A DNA stretch of 48,563 nucleotides from Oscillospiraceae bacterium (GCA_022795735.1 JAAWHG010000017.1:1-48563); one strand, 5' to 3'. Positions 33,111 to 41,851 are shown, counted from the first letter of the stretch. Made by a program: numbers and translations. The notes: generated by a model from the sequence alone, not told the origin.

Positions 33111-34265
33111 TTACGTTTGGGGATTCAATAGCCGTGCCAGCGCCGTCCGATGCTGTTCCATGGCACCCTTGAGGCAAAATTCCTGGCAGCAGAAGCAGTG
33201 GATACACTTGGCCCGGTCAATTTTCGGCCTGCGGTCGGTCATCTCAATGGCCTTGGCGGGGCATATATCGCGGCATTTTCCACAGCCGACGCAGATATCC
33301 GGGCGGACCCGGGGACGCGGACAGATGGCCTTTTGCATCAAGATACCCCAAAGGTTCCCTAAAAGACCCTCATGGCCGCGAAACAGCAAGCTGCTCTGCG
33401 CCTCAATCCGTTTAAAATTGGGGGTGATGTACGTTTGCCACTCTCCCGCCACCTCCAGCTCTTCCGCTTTTGCCGGAATCAGGCCCCGCTCGTAGGCGGC
33501 CACGAGAGTCGGGACGTCGGTTCGCGTGAGGCCAATGGTGGCGGCGCAGAGGAGGTCCAGCTTGTGGGGGCTCGCCGACGCGGCCACAAAACCCATGGGC
33601 CGGGGGGTACCGGCGGTGGGGCCGTTGCCCTCCATGGCGACCACCGCGTCGCAGATGGAGATGCGGGGATTGACAAAGGTATCCACATCGAGAAGCATAC
33701 GCGCAAAATTGGCGGGATTGGAGAACTGGAAGTGGAACTCCGGCTTGTTGGTCCCGGGAATCACGCCAAAGAGATTTTTCGCCGCGCCGGTGAAAGCCAT
33801 CATGCCATGGGTTTTGAGCTTGCAAAAATTGATTACCGCATCGGCGCTGTCCAGCCAGGCGGTGTAGGGGAAGCGGTGGCAGACCTTCCCGTCTGGATTG
33901 TTGACAATGCGTTGGGAGAAGTCCTGGTTCAGCACCGCCCCGTGCTCCTCTACGGCGTAGAGTCCTGCGGAGGTGTACATTCGCCCGACATAGCCCGCAC
34001 TGAACAAACCGCCGGGGCTGTCTCCAACCGTAACCGCCGCGCCGCGCTCGCAGAGCAGGTCGGCCAAGGCGCTTACCAGCGCGGGGTGGGTGGTTCCGGC
34101 GGCTTCCGGCTTCATGCCGGCGATTAAATTGACTTTCACTGCGATTTTCATCCCAGGCTTCACCCAGTCCAATCCGCCCAGCGGCGCAAGTACGGTCTGC
34201 AACGCATGGCGGCAAGCGGTAAGAGTATAATCGCCGCAAGGTACGACGGAAACGTCCACACCCAT
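33111..34265 (-). CDS. DUF362 protein with two 4Fe-4S clusters
   Basis: 384 residues from the ATG at 34265, which has AGGAGG directly upstream; an ATG 33 bases further out lacks one. The DUF362 part (about 1-290) has KPGMKIAVKVNLIAG, the VGDSPGG loop, VINFCKLKTHGMMAFTGAAKN and CDAVVAMEGNGP, all standard for the family. The C-terminal 80 residues form a bacterial ferredoxin domain with CVGCGKCRDIC and CIHCFCCQEFC, enough for two 4Fe-4S clusters. The family is common in anaerobes and suspected to be in redox chemistry, but no reaction is established. It has its own promoter and is 92 nt upstream of the acyl-CoA ligase, so read-through is possible. Confidence 0.88.
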   Translation of the reverse strand: MGVDVSVVPCGDYTLTACRHALQTVLAPLGGLDWVKPGMKIAVKVNLIAGMKPEAAGTTHPALVSALADLLCERGAAVTVGDSPGGLFSAGYVGRMYTSAGLYAVEEHGAVLNQDFSQRIVNNPDGKVCHRFPYTAWLDSADAVINFCKLKTHGMMAFTGAAKNLFGVIPGTNKPEFHFQFSNPANFARMLLDVDTFVNPRISICDAVVAMEGNGPTAGTPRPMGFVAASASPHKLDLLCAATIGLTRTDVPTLVAAYERGLIPAKAEELEVAGEWQTYITPNFKRIEAQSSLLFRGHEGLLGNLWGILMQKAICPRPRVRPDICVGCGKCRDICPAKAIEMTDRRPKIDRAKCIHCFCCQEFCLKGAMEQHRTALARLLNPQT

Positions 34266-34350
34266 ATATTTTGCCTCCTGTACTGTTGTTATCAACACAA
34301 CGGCTCCGGCCCGCTGGAGCCGGAGGAATGGTTGACGGAAACTTTAGCAT

Positions 34351-34380
34351 ATTATAACACAAAGTCAAATAAATTTCCAA
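34351..34380 (-). promoter_or_regulatory. Sigma-A promoter of the DUF362 gene
   Basis: Minus strand TTGGAA (34380-34375), 18-nt spacer, TATAAT (34356-34351), within an AT-rich intergenic stretch. Confidence 0.55.
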
Positions 34381-34424
34381 ATTTTTTTATAATCATATTG
34401 CTGGTGTTCTTTGAAGGAATGACA

Positions 34425-34463
34425 AAAAGCCGCCCCGGCGCTTTATGAGAAGGAGCGGCTTTT
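34425..34463 (-). terminator. Terminator of the TrpX-like gene
   Basis: AAAAGCCGC (34425-34433) pairs with GCGGCTTTT (34455-34463); the 21-nt loop can form a small inner helix. It lies 20 nt past the stop at 34484. Confidence 0.65.
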
Positions 34464-34483
34464 CAAATAGGCAGGGAGCGTGA

Positions 34484-35452
34484 CTACGTACCCGCGATGG
34501 GGACATAGTCATCGGTTGGAGGCGTCAGTCCTAGTTCTTCGCAGACCGCCCTGTTGTACTTGGGGGTGACACGTGGGGCGTATTGGATGGGCATGTCGCC
34601 GGCCTGGGCCTCGCCCGTTAAAATTTTGGCGGCCATTTTACCGGTGACATAGCCGATGTCATAATAATCAATGGTCAGCGTAGCGACACCGCAGCCTTTG
34701 CATGTCCCTTCGTCTCCTGTGAATACGGGGACTCCGGCGGGGCGGCACAGGTTGTCAATCAGCAGAGCGTTGGAGGCACAGGTGTTGTCAGTCGGTATGT
34801 ACAGTACTTCACTGTGGGCGGCGGCGTACTGGCAAACGGCGGACAGATCGTTGGAATCGGTAAAGGCGTACTGGGTACAGGTGTAACCCAGCTCTTCCAA
34901 GTATTGTTGCACGGTTTCCACTTGATAGAGGCTATTGGCCTCGCGGGAACAGTAGAGAATCCCGACTTGCTTGGCATCAGGAAGCCAATCGAGGAGCATC
35001 TTCGCCTGCTGATCCAAGGGCGCCAAATCCGAGGTGCCGGAGACGTTGGCCCCTACAGTGCCGGCGAAGTTCTCCACGCCGAGGGCTACGCCATACTCGG
35101 AGACCGAGGTGCCGAGGATCGGGGTACCGTCGGTGGCCGAGGCGGCGGCCTGCAGCGCCGGGGTGGCGTTGGCGAGGATCAGGTCTACCTTGGCTGAAAC
35201 GAAGTCGTTGGCGATGGTGGCGCATACCGCAGGATCGTTGGCGGCGTTTTGGAGATCGTATTCCACTTGGCCGGGGAGCTGATCGTTCAGCCCGTCCTGA
35301 AAGCCCTGGGTGGCGGAGTCCAGCGCGTCGTGAGCGGCAAGCTGCACGATGCCGACCCGGTAGCTTTTGGAGGTGGCGGGGGAGCAGGAAATCAGCGCTG
35401 GGAGCAGGAGCAGCGCCAGAAAAAGCGCCGGCACTCGAAGCTTCTTTTTCAT
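34484..35452 (-). CDS. TrpX-like ABC substrate-binding lipoprotein (orphan)
   Basis: 322 residues with a lipoprotein signal (ALISC, Cys23). The mature part follows the periplasmic-binding fold of the ABC_sub_bind (TrpX/YtlA-like) family: YRVGIVQLAAHDALDSATQG, LQNAANDPAVCATIANDFV, DLILANATPALQAA, then TDNTCASNALLIDNLC and GCGVATLTIDYYDIGY. In streptococci such proteins belong to tryptophan/tyrosine importers. No permease (PF06541-like) or ATPase gene lies beside this one, and the neighbours face other tasks, so it is an orphan in this window. It may serve a transporter encoded elsewhere. Hairpin termination follows. Confidence 0.82.
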   Translation of the reverse strand: MKKKLRVPALFLALLLLPALISCSPATSKSYRVGIVQLAAHDALDSATQGFQDGLNDQLPGQVEYDLQNAANDPAVCATIANDFVSAKVDLILANATPALQAAASATDGTPILGTSVSEYGVALGVENFAGTVGANVSGTSDLAPLDQQAKMLLDWLPDAKQVGILYCSREANSLYQVETVQQYLEELGYTCTQYAFTDSNDLSAVCQYAAAHSEVLYIPTDNTCASNALLIDNLCRPAGVPVFTGDEGTCKGCGVATLTIDYYDIGYVTGKMAAKILTGEAQAGDMPIQYAPRVTPKYNRAVCEELGLTPPTDDYVPIAGT

Positions 35453-35500
35453 TGCAGTACCTCTCTATTTCAGACTTGCGTATGACGCCGGACAGGCGCG

Positions 35501-35920
35501 TCAGATTGCGGAGAACTTGTTTTCACTCCAAAGGATGGGGCGGCCGCATTCGCTGCAATCCTCCGGGCTATTGCTCTTGAGAATGTGCTTTCCGCAGTGG
35601 GGGCAGTCGCCAAACATGTCACGGCTGAGAAAGTCAAAGCCCTCACGGTGGACTTTCATCCGCACAGTGGTGCTGTCCACCTTGTGGTCATAGTCCGCGA
35701 GGCCGAGGATGACGTAGCCCTCTTGCAGGCCGGGATAGTCCCGAAGAATGTAGGTAATAATTTTTTGCACGTCTATGCCGGTGAAATCTTGCTTAAACTG
35801 GCAGATCATCACCATGTCCCCGACCTGAAATCCCTTGTCGGGGCGGATTTCAAATTGTTTTTTCCCGGAAGCGACGTCGCCAAAATACGGTTCGACTTCC
35901 TTTAACTTGTGAACGTTCAT
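35501..35920 (-). CDS. DUF3850 (ASCH-like) protein with C-terminal zinc ribbon
   Basis: 139 residues. The N-terminal 75 match DUF3850, a relative of the ASCH RNA-binding fold: HKLKEVEPYFGDVASGKKQF, then EIRPDKGFQVGDMVMI and EGYVILGLADY. The C-terminal part has two CxxC pairs (CPHCGKHI and CSECGRPI) that form a zinc ribbon. DUF3850 usually occurs in phages and mobile elements as a stand-alone domain; this version with a ribbon, located beside gltX, may bind RNA. That role is inference. It has its own promoter and a GGAGGAAT ribosome site. Confidence 0.75.
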   Translation of the reverse strand: MNVHKLKEVEPYFGDVASGKKQFEIRPDKGFQVGDMVMICQFKQDFTGIDVQKIITYILRDYPGLQEGYVILGLADYDHKVDSTTVRMKVHREGFDFLSRDMFGDCPHCGKHILKSNSPEDCSECGRPILWSENKFSAI

Positions 35921-35970
35921 GTCGATTCCTCCTTCTGGGATAGGTTTCGTTTCTTTTTGTAGTTGCAGAT

Positions 35971-35999
35971 ATTATACCATTGGATGGAAGGCTTTGCAA
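35971..35999 (-). promoter_or_regulatory. Sigma-A promoter of the DUF3850 gene
   Basis: Minus strand TTGCAA (35999-35994), 17-nt spacer, TATAAT (35976-35971). Confidence 0.75.
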
Positions 36000-36081
36000 A
36001 TAGGAAATACACCGCCTGGGGAGAAAAAATATTTGTTTACAAGAAAAGGGCGCGCGATGGTCAAGCTGCGAAAGATCAACA

Positions 36082-36109
36082 TTGACTTTCCGGTGGAAAT
36101 CCCTATAAT
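36082..36109 (+). promoter_or_regulatory. Sigma-A promoter of gltX
   Basis: TTGACT (36082-36087), 16-nt spacer, TATAAT (36104-36109), 30 nt before the ATG. The leader is short, so there is no T-box for this synthetase. Confidence 0.75.
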
Positions 36110-36139
36110 AAATCTATCATAACCGGGAGGTTTTTTGGA

Positions 36140-37633
36140 ATGGCTTTGGATATGGAGTTTTTTTCTCAGATGGAGGCGCGTATCCCCAAAGGAGAGGTGC
36201 GGACCCGCTTCGCGCCGTCTCCCACCGGATATATGCACGTTGGCAATCTGCGCACCGCGCTATATACCTATTTGATTGCGCGCCGTCTGGGCGGTAAGTT
36301 TATTCTGCGCATTGAGGATACCGATCAGGAACGGCTGGTGGAGGGCGCGGTAGACGTGATCTACGCAACGCTGCGCCAGTGCGACCTGACCCATGACGAA
36401 GGGCCCGACGTGGGAGGCCCGGTGGGGCCCTATGTTCAGACGGAGCGGCGGGATTTGTATGGAAAATACGCCGAACTGCTGATTGAAAAGGGCGGGGCAT
36501 ACCGCTGCTTCTGCAAGGAGGGCGAGGGTGTTGCCACCGTAACGCTGCCAAATGGGGAGACCATCAAAAAACATCAATGCGGCTGCGCGAAGCTGTCCAG
36601 GGAGGAGGTCCAGGCGAAATTGGACGCGGGGGAGCCCAGCGTAGTCCGCCAGGCCATCCCGCAGGAGGGGAGCACCACTTTTTCTGATTTGGTCTTCGGC
36701 GAAATTACGACGCCCAACAATGAGCTGGACGAAAACGTGTTGCTTAAAAGCGACGGTCTGCCGACCTATAACTTTGCCAATGTGATTGACGACCATCTGA
36801 TGGGCATTACCCATGTGGTTCGGGGGAGTGAATACCTGTCCTCGTCTCCGAAGTATAATTTGCTTTACCAATCCTATGGATGGGATATCCCCGCCTATGT
36901 ACACTGCCCGCCGGTTATGCGGGACGCGCAGCATAAAATGTCCAAGCGGCATGGCGACCCTTCCTATGAGGATTTGATTGCCCAGGGATATGTCAGCCCG
37001 GCGGTGGTCAACTACGTTGCCCTTCTTGGGTGGAGCCCGGGCGGGGAGCGGGAGATTTACACCTTGCGGGAGTTGGCGGAGGTATTCGATCTAAAAGGGG
37101 TTTCCAAATCTCCCTCTGTTTTTGATATTGCCAAGCTTCGCTGGATGAACGCCGAATATATCAAGGCGATGGACCCGGAGGATTTTTACGCGCTGGCGGA
37201 ACCCTATCTCAAGGAGGCCGTCAAGACCACGTCCATTGACCGTAAGGCCGTGGCGGCGTTGGTACAGCCCCGATGTGAAGTGCTGACCGATTTAGCCGAA
37301 CGGGTGGACTTTCTGGACAAGCTGCCTGACTACGACGTCTCGCTCTATGTTCATAAAAAGTCAAAGACCACGCTTGAGAATGCCTTGACCTCCCTTCAGG
37401 CGTCGCTGCCGGTATTGGAGGGACTGGAGGACTGGAGTAATGACGCCCTTTTCGCGGCGCTGTCCGGATTGGCCGCCTCGCTGGAAGTGAAGAATGCTAT
37501 CGTTCTCTGGCCGGTCCGGGTAGCGGTCTCGGGCAAATTGTCAACGCCCGGCGGCGCGACCGAGCTTTGTGCGCTTTTGGGAAAAGACGAGTCGATAAAA
37601 CGCATTCATGCAGGGATTGAAAAGTTGTCCTGA
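36140..37633 (+). CDS. gltX: Glutamyl-tRNA synthetase
   Basis: 497 residues, standard length. Class I signatures are visible: RFAPSPTGYMHVGNLRTAL, where the HIGH motif reads H33-V-G-N36 as in many clostridial copies; FILRIEDTDQERLVEGA; the DGLPTYNFANVIDDHLMGITHVVRG block; and the KMSKR motif at residues 266-270 (HKMSKRHGD). The anticodon-binding helical domain follows (about 320-497). It charges tRNA-Glu; whether it also misacylates tRNA-Gln depends on GatCAB elsewhere. The ATG follows GGGAGG with a spacer of 11. It may be co-transcribed with the XdhC-like gene 46 nt downstream. Confidence 0.96.
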   Translation: MALDMEFFSQMEARIPKGEVRTRFAPSPTGYMHVGNLRTALYTYLIARRLGGKFILRIEDTDQERLVEGAVDVIYATLRQCDLTHDEGPDVGGPVGPYVQTERRDLYGKYAELLIEKGGAYRCFCKEGEGVATVTLPNGETIKKHQCGCAKLSREEVQAKLDAGEPSVVRQAIPQEGSTTFSDLVFGEITTPNNELDENVLLKSDGLPTYNFANVIDDHLMGITHVVRGSEYLSSSPKYNLLYQSYGWDIPAYVHCPPVMRDAQHKMSKRHGDPSYEDLIAQGYVSPAVVNYVALLGWSPGGEREIYTLRELAEVFDLKGVSKSPSVFDIAKLRWMNAEYIKAMDPEDFYALAEPYLKEAVKTTSIDRKAVAALVQPRCEVLTDLAERVDFLDKLPDYDVSLYVHKKSKTTLENALTSLQASLPVLEGLEDWSNDALFAALSGLAASLEVKNAIVLWPVRVAVSGKLSTPGGATELCALLGKDESIKRIHAGIEKLS

Positions 37634-37679
37634 AGGGTTTGCTTTGGGACCATATAGAAGCTTAACGTAGTTCATACCA

Positions 37680-38663
37680 ATGAAAAAAATACTTTTACGG
37701 ATCCGGGAAGCACTCAAACGAGGGGAGGCGGTTGCGCTCTGCTCGCTCCTCACGGCGTCCGGTTCCACCCCAAGAGGACCGGGGGCAAAGATGGCCATCT
37801 TCCGGGATGGGTCGATAGCGGGGACCATCGGGGGCGGCATGCTGGAATATCAGGCGATTCAGGACGGCCTACGTTTGCTTGACGGAGAAGGACCTGAGTT
37901 GCGGGACTATGAGTTGGACGGCGGACCGTTGGACATGATCTGCGGAGGCAGTGTCCGGGTGCTGTTCCACCGGTTGGCAAACCCGGATTTATCTTGGACG
38001 GAGGCGGCGCTAGCCTTGTTGGAGGAGCCCTGTGATGCCTGGCTGATAACCCGGCTGGACGGAGGGGTTGCTACGGGAACCTACGACAAGGAGAATGGGC
38101 TGCGTTTTCTCCCCGGACTGGACGGTACGCGGATTTTGCCGCTGTGCCGCCGCCGGGTGGTGTGTGAACACGGTCTTTATGTTGAGCCGCTCAACCGTGC
38201 GGGACGGGTCTACGTTTTCGGCGGTGGACACGTCTCTCAGGCGCTGGTTCCGCTGCTCAGCCGGACCGGCTTTTCGACGGTGGTCTGTGAAAATCGGGAG
38301 ATGTTTGCGAGGAAAGCGCTGTTTCCGGACGCAGACCGGGTGGAGCTGCTGGACTTCGAGCAGATGACGGCGCGCTTTACAATTGGCGCGGCCGACTGCC
38401 TGGTCATTATGACCCGAGGCCACCGGGATGACTACGCGGTTTTACTGCAGGCCTTGGAGACCGGCGCGGGTTATATTGGGGTCATTGGAAGCAAGCGGAA
38501 GGCGGCACTGACCTTTGACCGGCTGCGCCAGGACGGTTGGGCCGAGGCGGATTTGAACCGGGTTCGTACCCCCATCGGCCTCTCGATTGGCGCGGAGACG
38601 CCGGCGGAAATTGCTGTGAGCATCACGGCTGAACTAATTGCCCATCGCGCTCAGAACCGGTAA
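37680..38663 (+). CDS. XdhC/CoxI-family molybdenum-enzyme maturation protein
   Basis: 327 residues. The N-terminal XdhC/CoxI domain has VALCSLLTASGSTPRGPGAKM and GTIGGGMLEYQAI; the C-terminal Rossmann domain has VYVFGGGHVSQAL and ends with the family block YIGVIGSKRKAALTFDRL and RVRTPIGLSIGAETPAEIA. XdhC proteins bind molybdenum cofactor and insert the sulfurated form into xanthine dehydrogenase-type enzymes. No such hydroxylase, selenium or cofactor gene is next to it, so its client must be elsewhere. The ATG at 37680 lacks a clear ribosome site, although no better start is visible. The gap to gltX holds no obvious terminator. Confidence 0.88.
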   Translation: MKKILLRIREALKRGEAVALCSLLTASGSTPRGPGAKMAIFRDGSIAGTIGGGMLEYQAIQDGLRLLDGEGPELRDYELDGGPLDMICGGSVRVLFHRLANPDLSWTEAALALLEEPCDAWLITRLDGGVATGTYDKENGLRFLPGLDGTRILPLCRRRVVCEHGLYVEPLNRAGRVYVFGGGHVSQALVPLLSRTGFSTVVCENREMFARKALFPDADRVELLDFEQMTARFTIGAADCLVIMTRGHRDDYAVLLQALETGAGYIGVIGSKRKAALTFDRLRQDGWAEADLNRVRTPIGLSIGAETPAEIAVSITAELIAHRAQNR

Positions 38664-38677
38664 ATTTGTATTTTGAG

Positions 38678-38706
38678 TTGCGCTTTCCAGAGATTCATGG
38701 TATAAT
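38678..38706 (+). promoter_or_regulatory. Sigma-A promoter of the sodium symporter gene
   Basis: TTGCGC (38678-38683), 17-nt spacer, TATAAT (38701-38706). Confidence 0.7.
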
Positions 38707-38748
38707 GTGGACGTCTTTATTTCGCTAAAGGAAAAGAGGAGAACAATT

Positions 38749-40287
38749 ATGATTTCTTTGACCCCGCAAGTCTGCATTATGATTACCATTGTGGTTTACT
38801 TGATTGGAATGCTGTACATCGGCTGGTCCTGCTCCAAAAGAAACCGCAGTACCGACGATTTCTATCTGGGCGGACGCAAGCTCGGCCCGTTTGTGACGGC
38901 CATGAGCGCCGAAGCCTCTGACATGAGCAGTTGGCTGTTGATGGGTCTGCCCGGCGTGGCCTACCTCAGTGGTGTGGCGGATGCGGGCTGGACGGCCATT
39001 GGCCTCGCCGTCGGTACCTATATCAACTGGCTGATTGTAGCCCGGCGTATCCGGCACTATTCCAGCCTGACCAACTCGATTACCTTGCCCGACTTCTTTT
39101 CCAAGCGATTCCATGATAAGAAGAATCTGCTTTGCGGCATTTCGGCGTTGGTAATTCTGATTTTCTTTATCCCCTACACGGCCTCCGGCTTTGCAGCCTG
39201 CGGCAAGCTGTTCTCCACTCTGTTCGGCGTCGATTATATGACAGCCATGCTCGTCAGCGCGGCAGTCATTGTGCTATACTGCGTTATGGGCGGGTTTCTA
39301 GCGGCCTCCACTACAGACTTTCTCCAGTCCATCATTATGTCTATCGCCCTGGTGGTGATTCTGGTCTTTGGCGTCAATGTGGCCGGCGGTATGGACGCGG
39401 TTATGGACAATGCCCGCTCACTGGCCGGCTATCTGAGCCTGGCAAATGTTCACGACGCCGCCACCGGTACGGCGCAGCCTTACGGCGTGCTCAACGCCTG
39501 CTCCATGCTTGCCTGGGGTTTGGGCTACTTTGGAATGCCGCATATTCTGCTGCGGTTTATGGCGATTGAGGATGCGAACAAGTTGAAAACTGCCCGCCGG
39601 GTCGGTTCGATCTGGGTAGTGATTTCCATGGCGGTGGCGGTGTTCATCGGCATCGTGGGCAACGCAGCGACAAAGGCGGGTGCGGTACCGGCACTGGAGG
39701 GGAGCGCATCTGAGACCATCATTGTGCGCTTCGCCGATCTTCTGAGCAAGTATGGAATTTTTGCGGCGCTGGTGGCCGGACTGGTCCTTGCCGGTATTTT
39801 GGCTTCCACCATGTCCACTGCTGACTCCCAGCTTTTGGCGGCTTCCTCCAGCATTTCTCAAAACCTGATGCAGGATTTCTTTGGTGTTAAACTGTCCCAA
39901 AAGGCCACCATGCTTGTGGCGCGGCTGACCGTCGTGGTCATTGCAGCCATCGGCATCTTCATGGCCCGCGATCCCAACAGCTCGGTCTTTGGTATTGTTT
40001 CCTTTGCTTGGGCGGGATTCGGAGCGGCTTTTGGGCCGGTGGTACTGTTCTCCCTGTTCTGGAAGAGGACCAACCGCGCCGGTGCGTTGGCCGGTATGAT
40101 TTCAGGCGGCGCAATGATTTTCATCTGGAAGTACTTGGTCCGTCCACAAGGCGGCGCATGGGGCATCTATGAACTGCTTCCTGCTTTCCTGGTAGCCTGT
40201 GTTTTCATTGTTGTGGTCAGCCTCGCGACCAAGGCTCCGGAACAAGCGGTCGTTGATGAATTTGAGAAAGCAAAGAAAATGAGATAA
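38749..40287 (+). CDS. putP: Sodium/proline symporter (SSS family, PutP-like)
   Basis: 512 residues from the ATG at 38749, which has AGAGGAG upstream; an ATG at 38707 is inside the promoter's start region and is rejected. It is a 12-13 span protein of the solute:sodium symporter family. The diagnostic blocks are DDFYLGGRKLGPFVTAMSAEA and DMSSWLLMGLPG near the N-terminus (substrate- and sodium-binding spans), GWTAIGLAVGTYINW, the LPDFFSKRF loop, and ILASTMSTADSQLLAASSS in span 8 with the sodium-coordinating Ser/Thr residues. These match PutP proline transporters closely. It is transcribed alone and followed by a strong terminator. Proline is the likely substrate; related amino acids remain possible. 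Confidence 0.88.
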   Translation: MISLTPQVCIMITIVVYLIGMLYIGWSCSKRNRSTDDFYLGGRKLGPFVTAMSAEASDMSSWLLMGLPGVAYLSGVADAGWTAIGLAVGTYINWLIVARRIRHYSSLTNSITLPDFFSKRFHDKKNLLCGISALVILIFFIPYTASGFAACGKLFSTLFGVDYMTAMLVSAAVIVLYCVMGGFLAASTTDFLQSIIMSIALVVILVFGVNVAGGMDAVMDNARSLAGYLSLANVHDAATGTAQPYGVLNACSMLAWGLGYFGMPHILLRFMAIEDANKLKTARRVGSIWVVISMAVAVFIGIVGNAATKAGAVPALEGSASETIIVRFADLLSKYGIFAALVAGLVLAGILASTMSTADSQLLAASSSISQNLMQDFFGVKLSQKATMLVARLTVVVIAAIGIFMARDPNSSVFGIVSFAWAGFGAAFGPVVLFSLFWKRTNRAGALAGMISGGAMIFIWKYLVRPQGGAWGIYELLPAFLVACVFIVVVSLATKAPEQAVVDEFEKAKKMR

Positions 40288-40298
40288 AGCAAATGGTA

Positions 40299-40334
40299 CG
40301 CCCCCTCCTGTCAAGTAGAAGACAGGAGGGGGCG
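40299..40334 (+). terminator. Bidirectional terminator after putP
   Basis: CGCCCCCTCCTGTC (40299-40312) and GACAGGAGGGGGCG (40321-40334) form a perfect 14-bp stem with an 8-nt loop between convergent genes. Confidence 0.85.
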
Positions 40335-40337
40335 GTA

Positions 40338-41537
40338 TTACTTTTGAAATTGTACATCCACCGCGACTACCTCAGCGTCGGAGCCGACCCGCATAAAGGG
40401 TCCCCAGACACCCAGCCCGGAGGTGACGATACTGTACATATCGTCTTTTTTCAAAAGACCGGCTGGGTTCTCCCAGGCCAGGCGGATAAATAAGGTGTGA
40501 GGGAATACCTGACCATTGTGGGTGTGACCGCTGAGAAGCAGATCACATCCGGCGTCCGCAAGGCTTTGCAGTTCGCCAGGCTCGTGGAATAGAACGACGA
40601 TGGGTTTGGTATGATCGAGGCCATCAAGCAGTTCGGCGGGGGTTTTGCGGGCGTTGTTCTCAGTTTCCGGTCTGGTGGCGTCCACTCGGCCTACAACATA
40701 GAATTTATCGTCAATCAGCTCGACCTCGTCCTCCAAAAGCTTGATGTGGGCACGGTCCAGGAATTTATACATGTTGGGATTGTGGCCCTTTTTGAAATTA
40801 CCGCCTATTGCAAAGCCGACAAACATTTTCTCATCGACATCGTGATTGCCCCAGCAAGCGTAAACGCCGTAGGTACTTTTAATTCCGGCCAGCGCGTCGG
40901 CAATCTGATCCGGTTCCCGGATGGCGTCAAAATTGTTGTCGTAGATGTCGCCGGTCAGACAGACCAGATCGGGTTTTTGGCTGTTGATGAGCGCGACGCC
41001 ATTCTCAATTTGAGAGAGGCCGATGCTATAGCCCAAATGAAGGTCGGAAATCAAAAGGACCTTTAGATGGTCCAGGCCGCCCGCATCTTTTTCGACGGTA
41101 ATGGTGTACTCCTTGAGTTTAATATCCCGCGCGTGGTACATGCCATAGGCGGAGATGCCGAAAATGAGAAGCAAAGAGACGGTGCCGCAGAGGATATGAC
41201 GCCGCCTGTTCATAAAGTAGTCGATGGGAAGCACCTTGAAAACCCGTCGGAGAAGAAGGGAGATAAAGTGCCCAACTATAACCACCAGCAGCGTATAGAG
41301 AAACACACCCAGCCAATAGTTGGCAATCAATTGCACAATACGGCGCAGCGCGGAATTGGCGGGCAGAAAGGTTACGATAGCGATGGCCGCCGCCAGCAGG
41401 GAGTAGGCTATGGCGAGGGTCAGCTTCAGACGTTTTCGCTTAAAAACCTCCTGGCAGGACTCCAGCCAGTGAAAGAACCGGAACAGGACGTAAATATTAC
41501 CCAGGATATAAAAAGGAGACACAATCAGAGACAGCAT
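40338..41537 (-). CDS. Membrane metallophosphoesterase (YkuE-like)
   Basis: 399 residues. The first 140 contain about four membrane spans (7-27, 40-62, 70-100 and 110-133). The rest is a calcineurin-like phosphoesterase with VLLISDLHLGYS, CLTGDIYDN, YACWGNHDVD, VVLFHEPGE and LLLSGHTHNGQVFP, all five metal-site motifs intact. Relatives include YkuE and UDP-2,3-diacylglucosamine-like pyrophosphatases; the substrate here is unknown, but the membrane arrangement suggests a lipid-linked or envelope phosphate. It has its own TTGACA/TATAAT promoter and a shared terminator with putP. Confidence 0.88.
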   Translation of the reverse strand: MLSLIVSPFYILGNIYVLFRFFHWLESCQEVFKRKRLKLTLAIAYSLLAAAIAIVTFLPANSALRRIVQLIANYWLGVFLYTLLVVIVGHFISLLLRRVFKVLPIDYFMNRRRHILCGTVSLLLIFGISAYGMYHARDIKLKEYTITVEKDAGGLDHLKVLLISDLHLGYSIGLSQIENGVALINSQKPDLVCLTGDIYDNNFDAIREPDQIADALAGIKSTYGVYACWGNHDVDEKMFVGFAIGGNFKKGHNPNMYKFLDRAHIKLLEDEVELIDDKFYVVGRVDATRPETENNARKTPAELLDGLDHTKPIVVLFHEPGELQSLADAGCDLLLSGHTHNGQVFPHTLFIRLAWENPAGLLKKDDMYSIVTSGLGVWGPFMRVGSDAEVVAVDVQFQK

Positions 41538-41584
41538 GGTATTCCTCTTTCTGATAAGCAGTGTTCTATCGGAAAAGCCATATA

Positions 41585-41614
41585 ATTATAGCAAACCGAG
41601 ATGTAGCTTGTCAA
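41585..41614 (-). promoter_or_regulatory. Sigma-A promoter of the metallophosphoesterase gene
   Basis: Minus strand TTGACA (41614-41609), 18-nt spacer, TATAAT (41590-41585). The stretch from 41615 to 41801 is AT-rich and I see nothing else in it. Confidence 0.75.
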
Positions 41615-41801
41615 TTCTGTTTTAAACTTAACAACAATTGTATTATCACAATTATGCGGCAGCACGGTTGGGTTGATCTGTCTAGCTTTACAAGGAAAAA
41701 GGGGCAGCTTTCTTGTGACGTTATTGTAATCTGACTACCCATTAAAATAAAAGAGGACAGCGAATTAAGAAATAATTAAGTTGGTTTTTTAGAAAAACTG
41801 C

Positions 41802-41845
41802 AAAAAGGCGGGACCCGCATAACATCTTGCGGGACCCGCCTTTTT
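41802..41845 (-). terminator. Terminator of the aspartate aminotransferase gene
   Basis: AAAAAGGCGGGACCCGCA (41802-41819) pairs with TGCGGGACCCGCCTTTTT (41828-41845) with one mismatch and an 8-nt loop, 7 nt past the stop. The A-run provides U residues on the minus strand. Confidence 0.88.
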
Positions 41846-41851
41846 CAGAGG

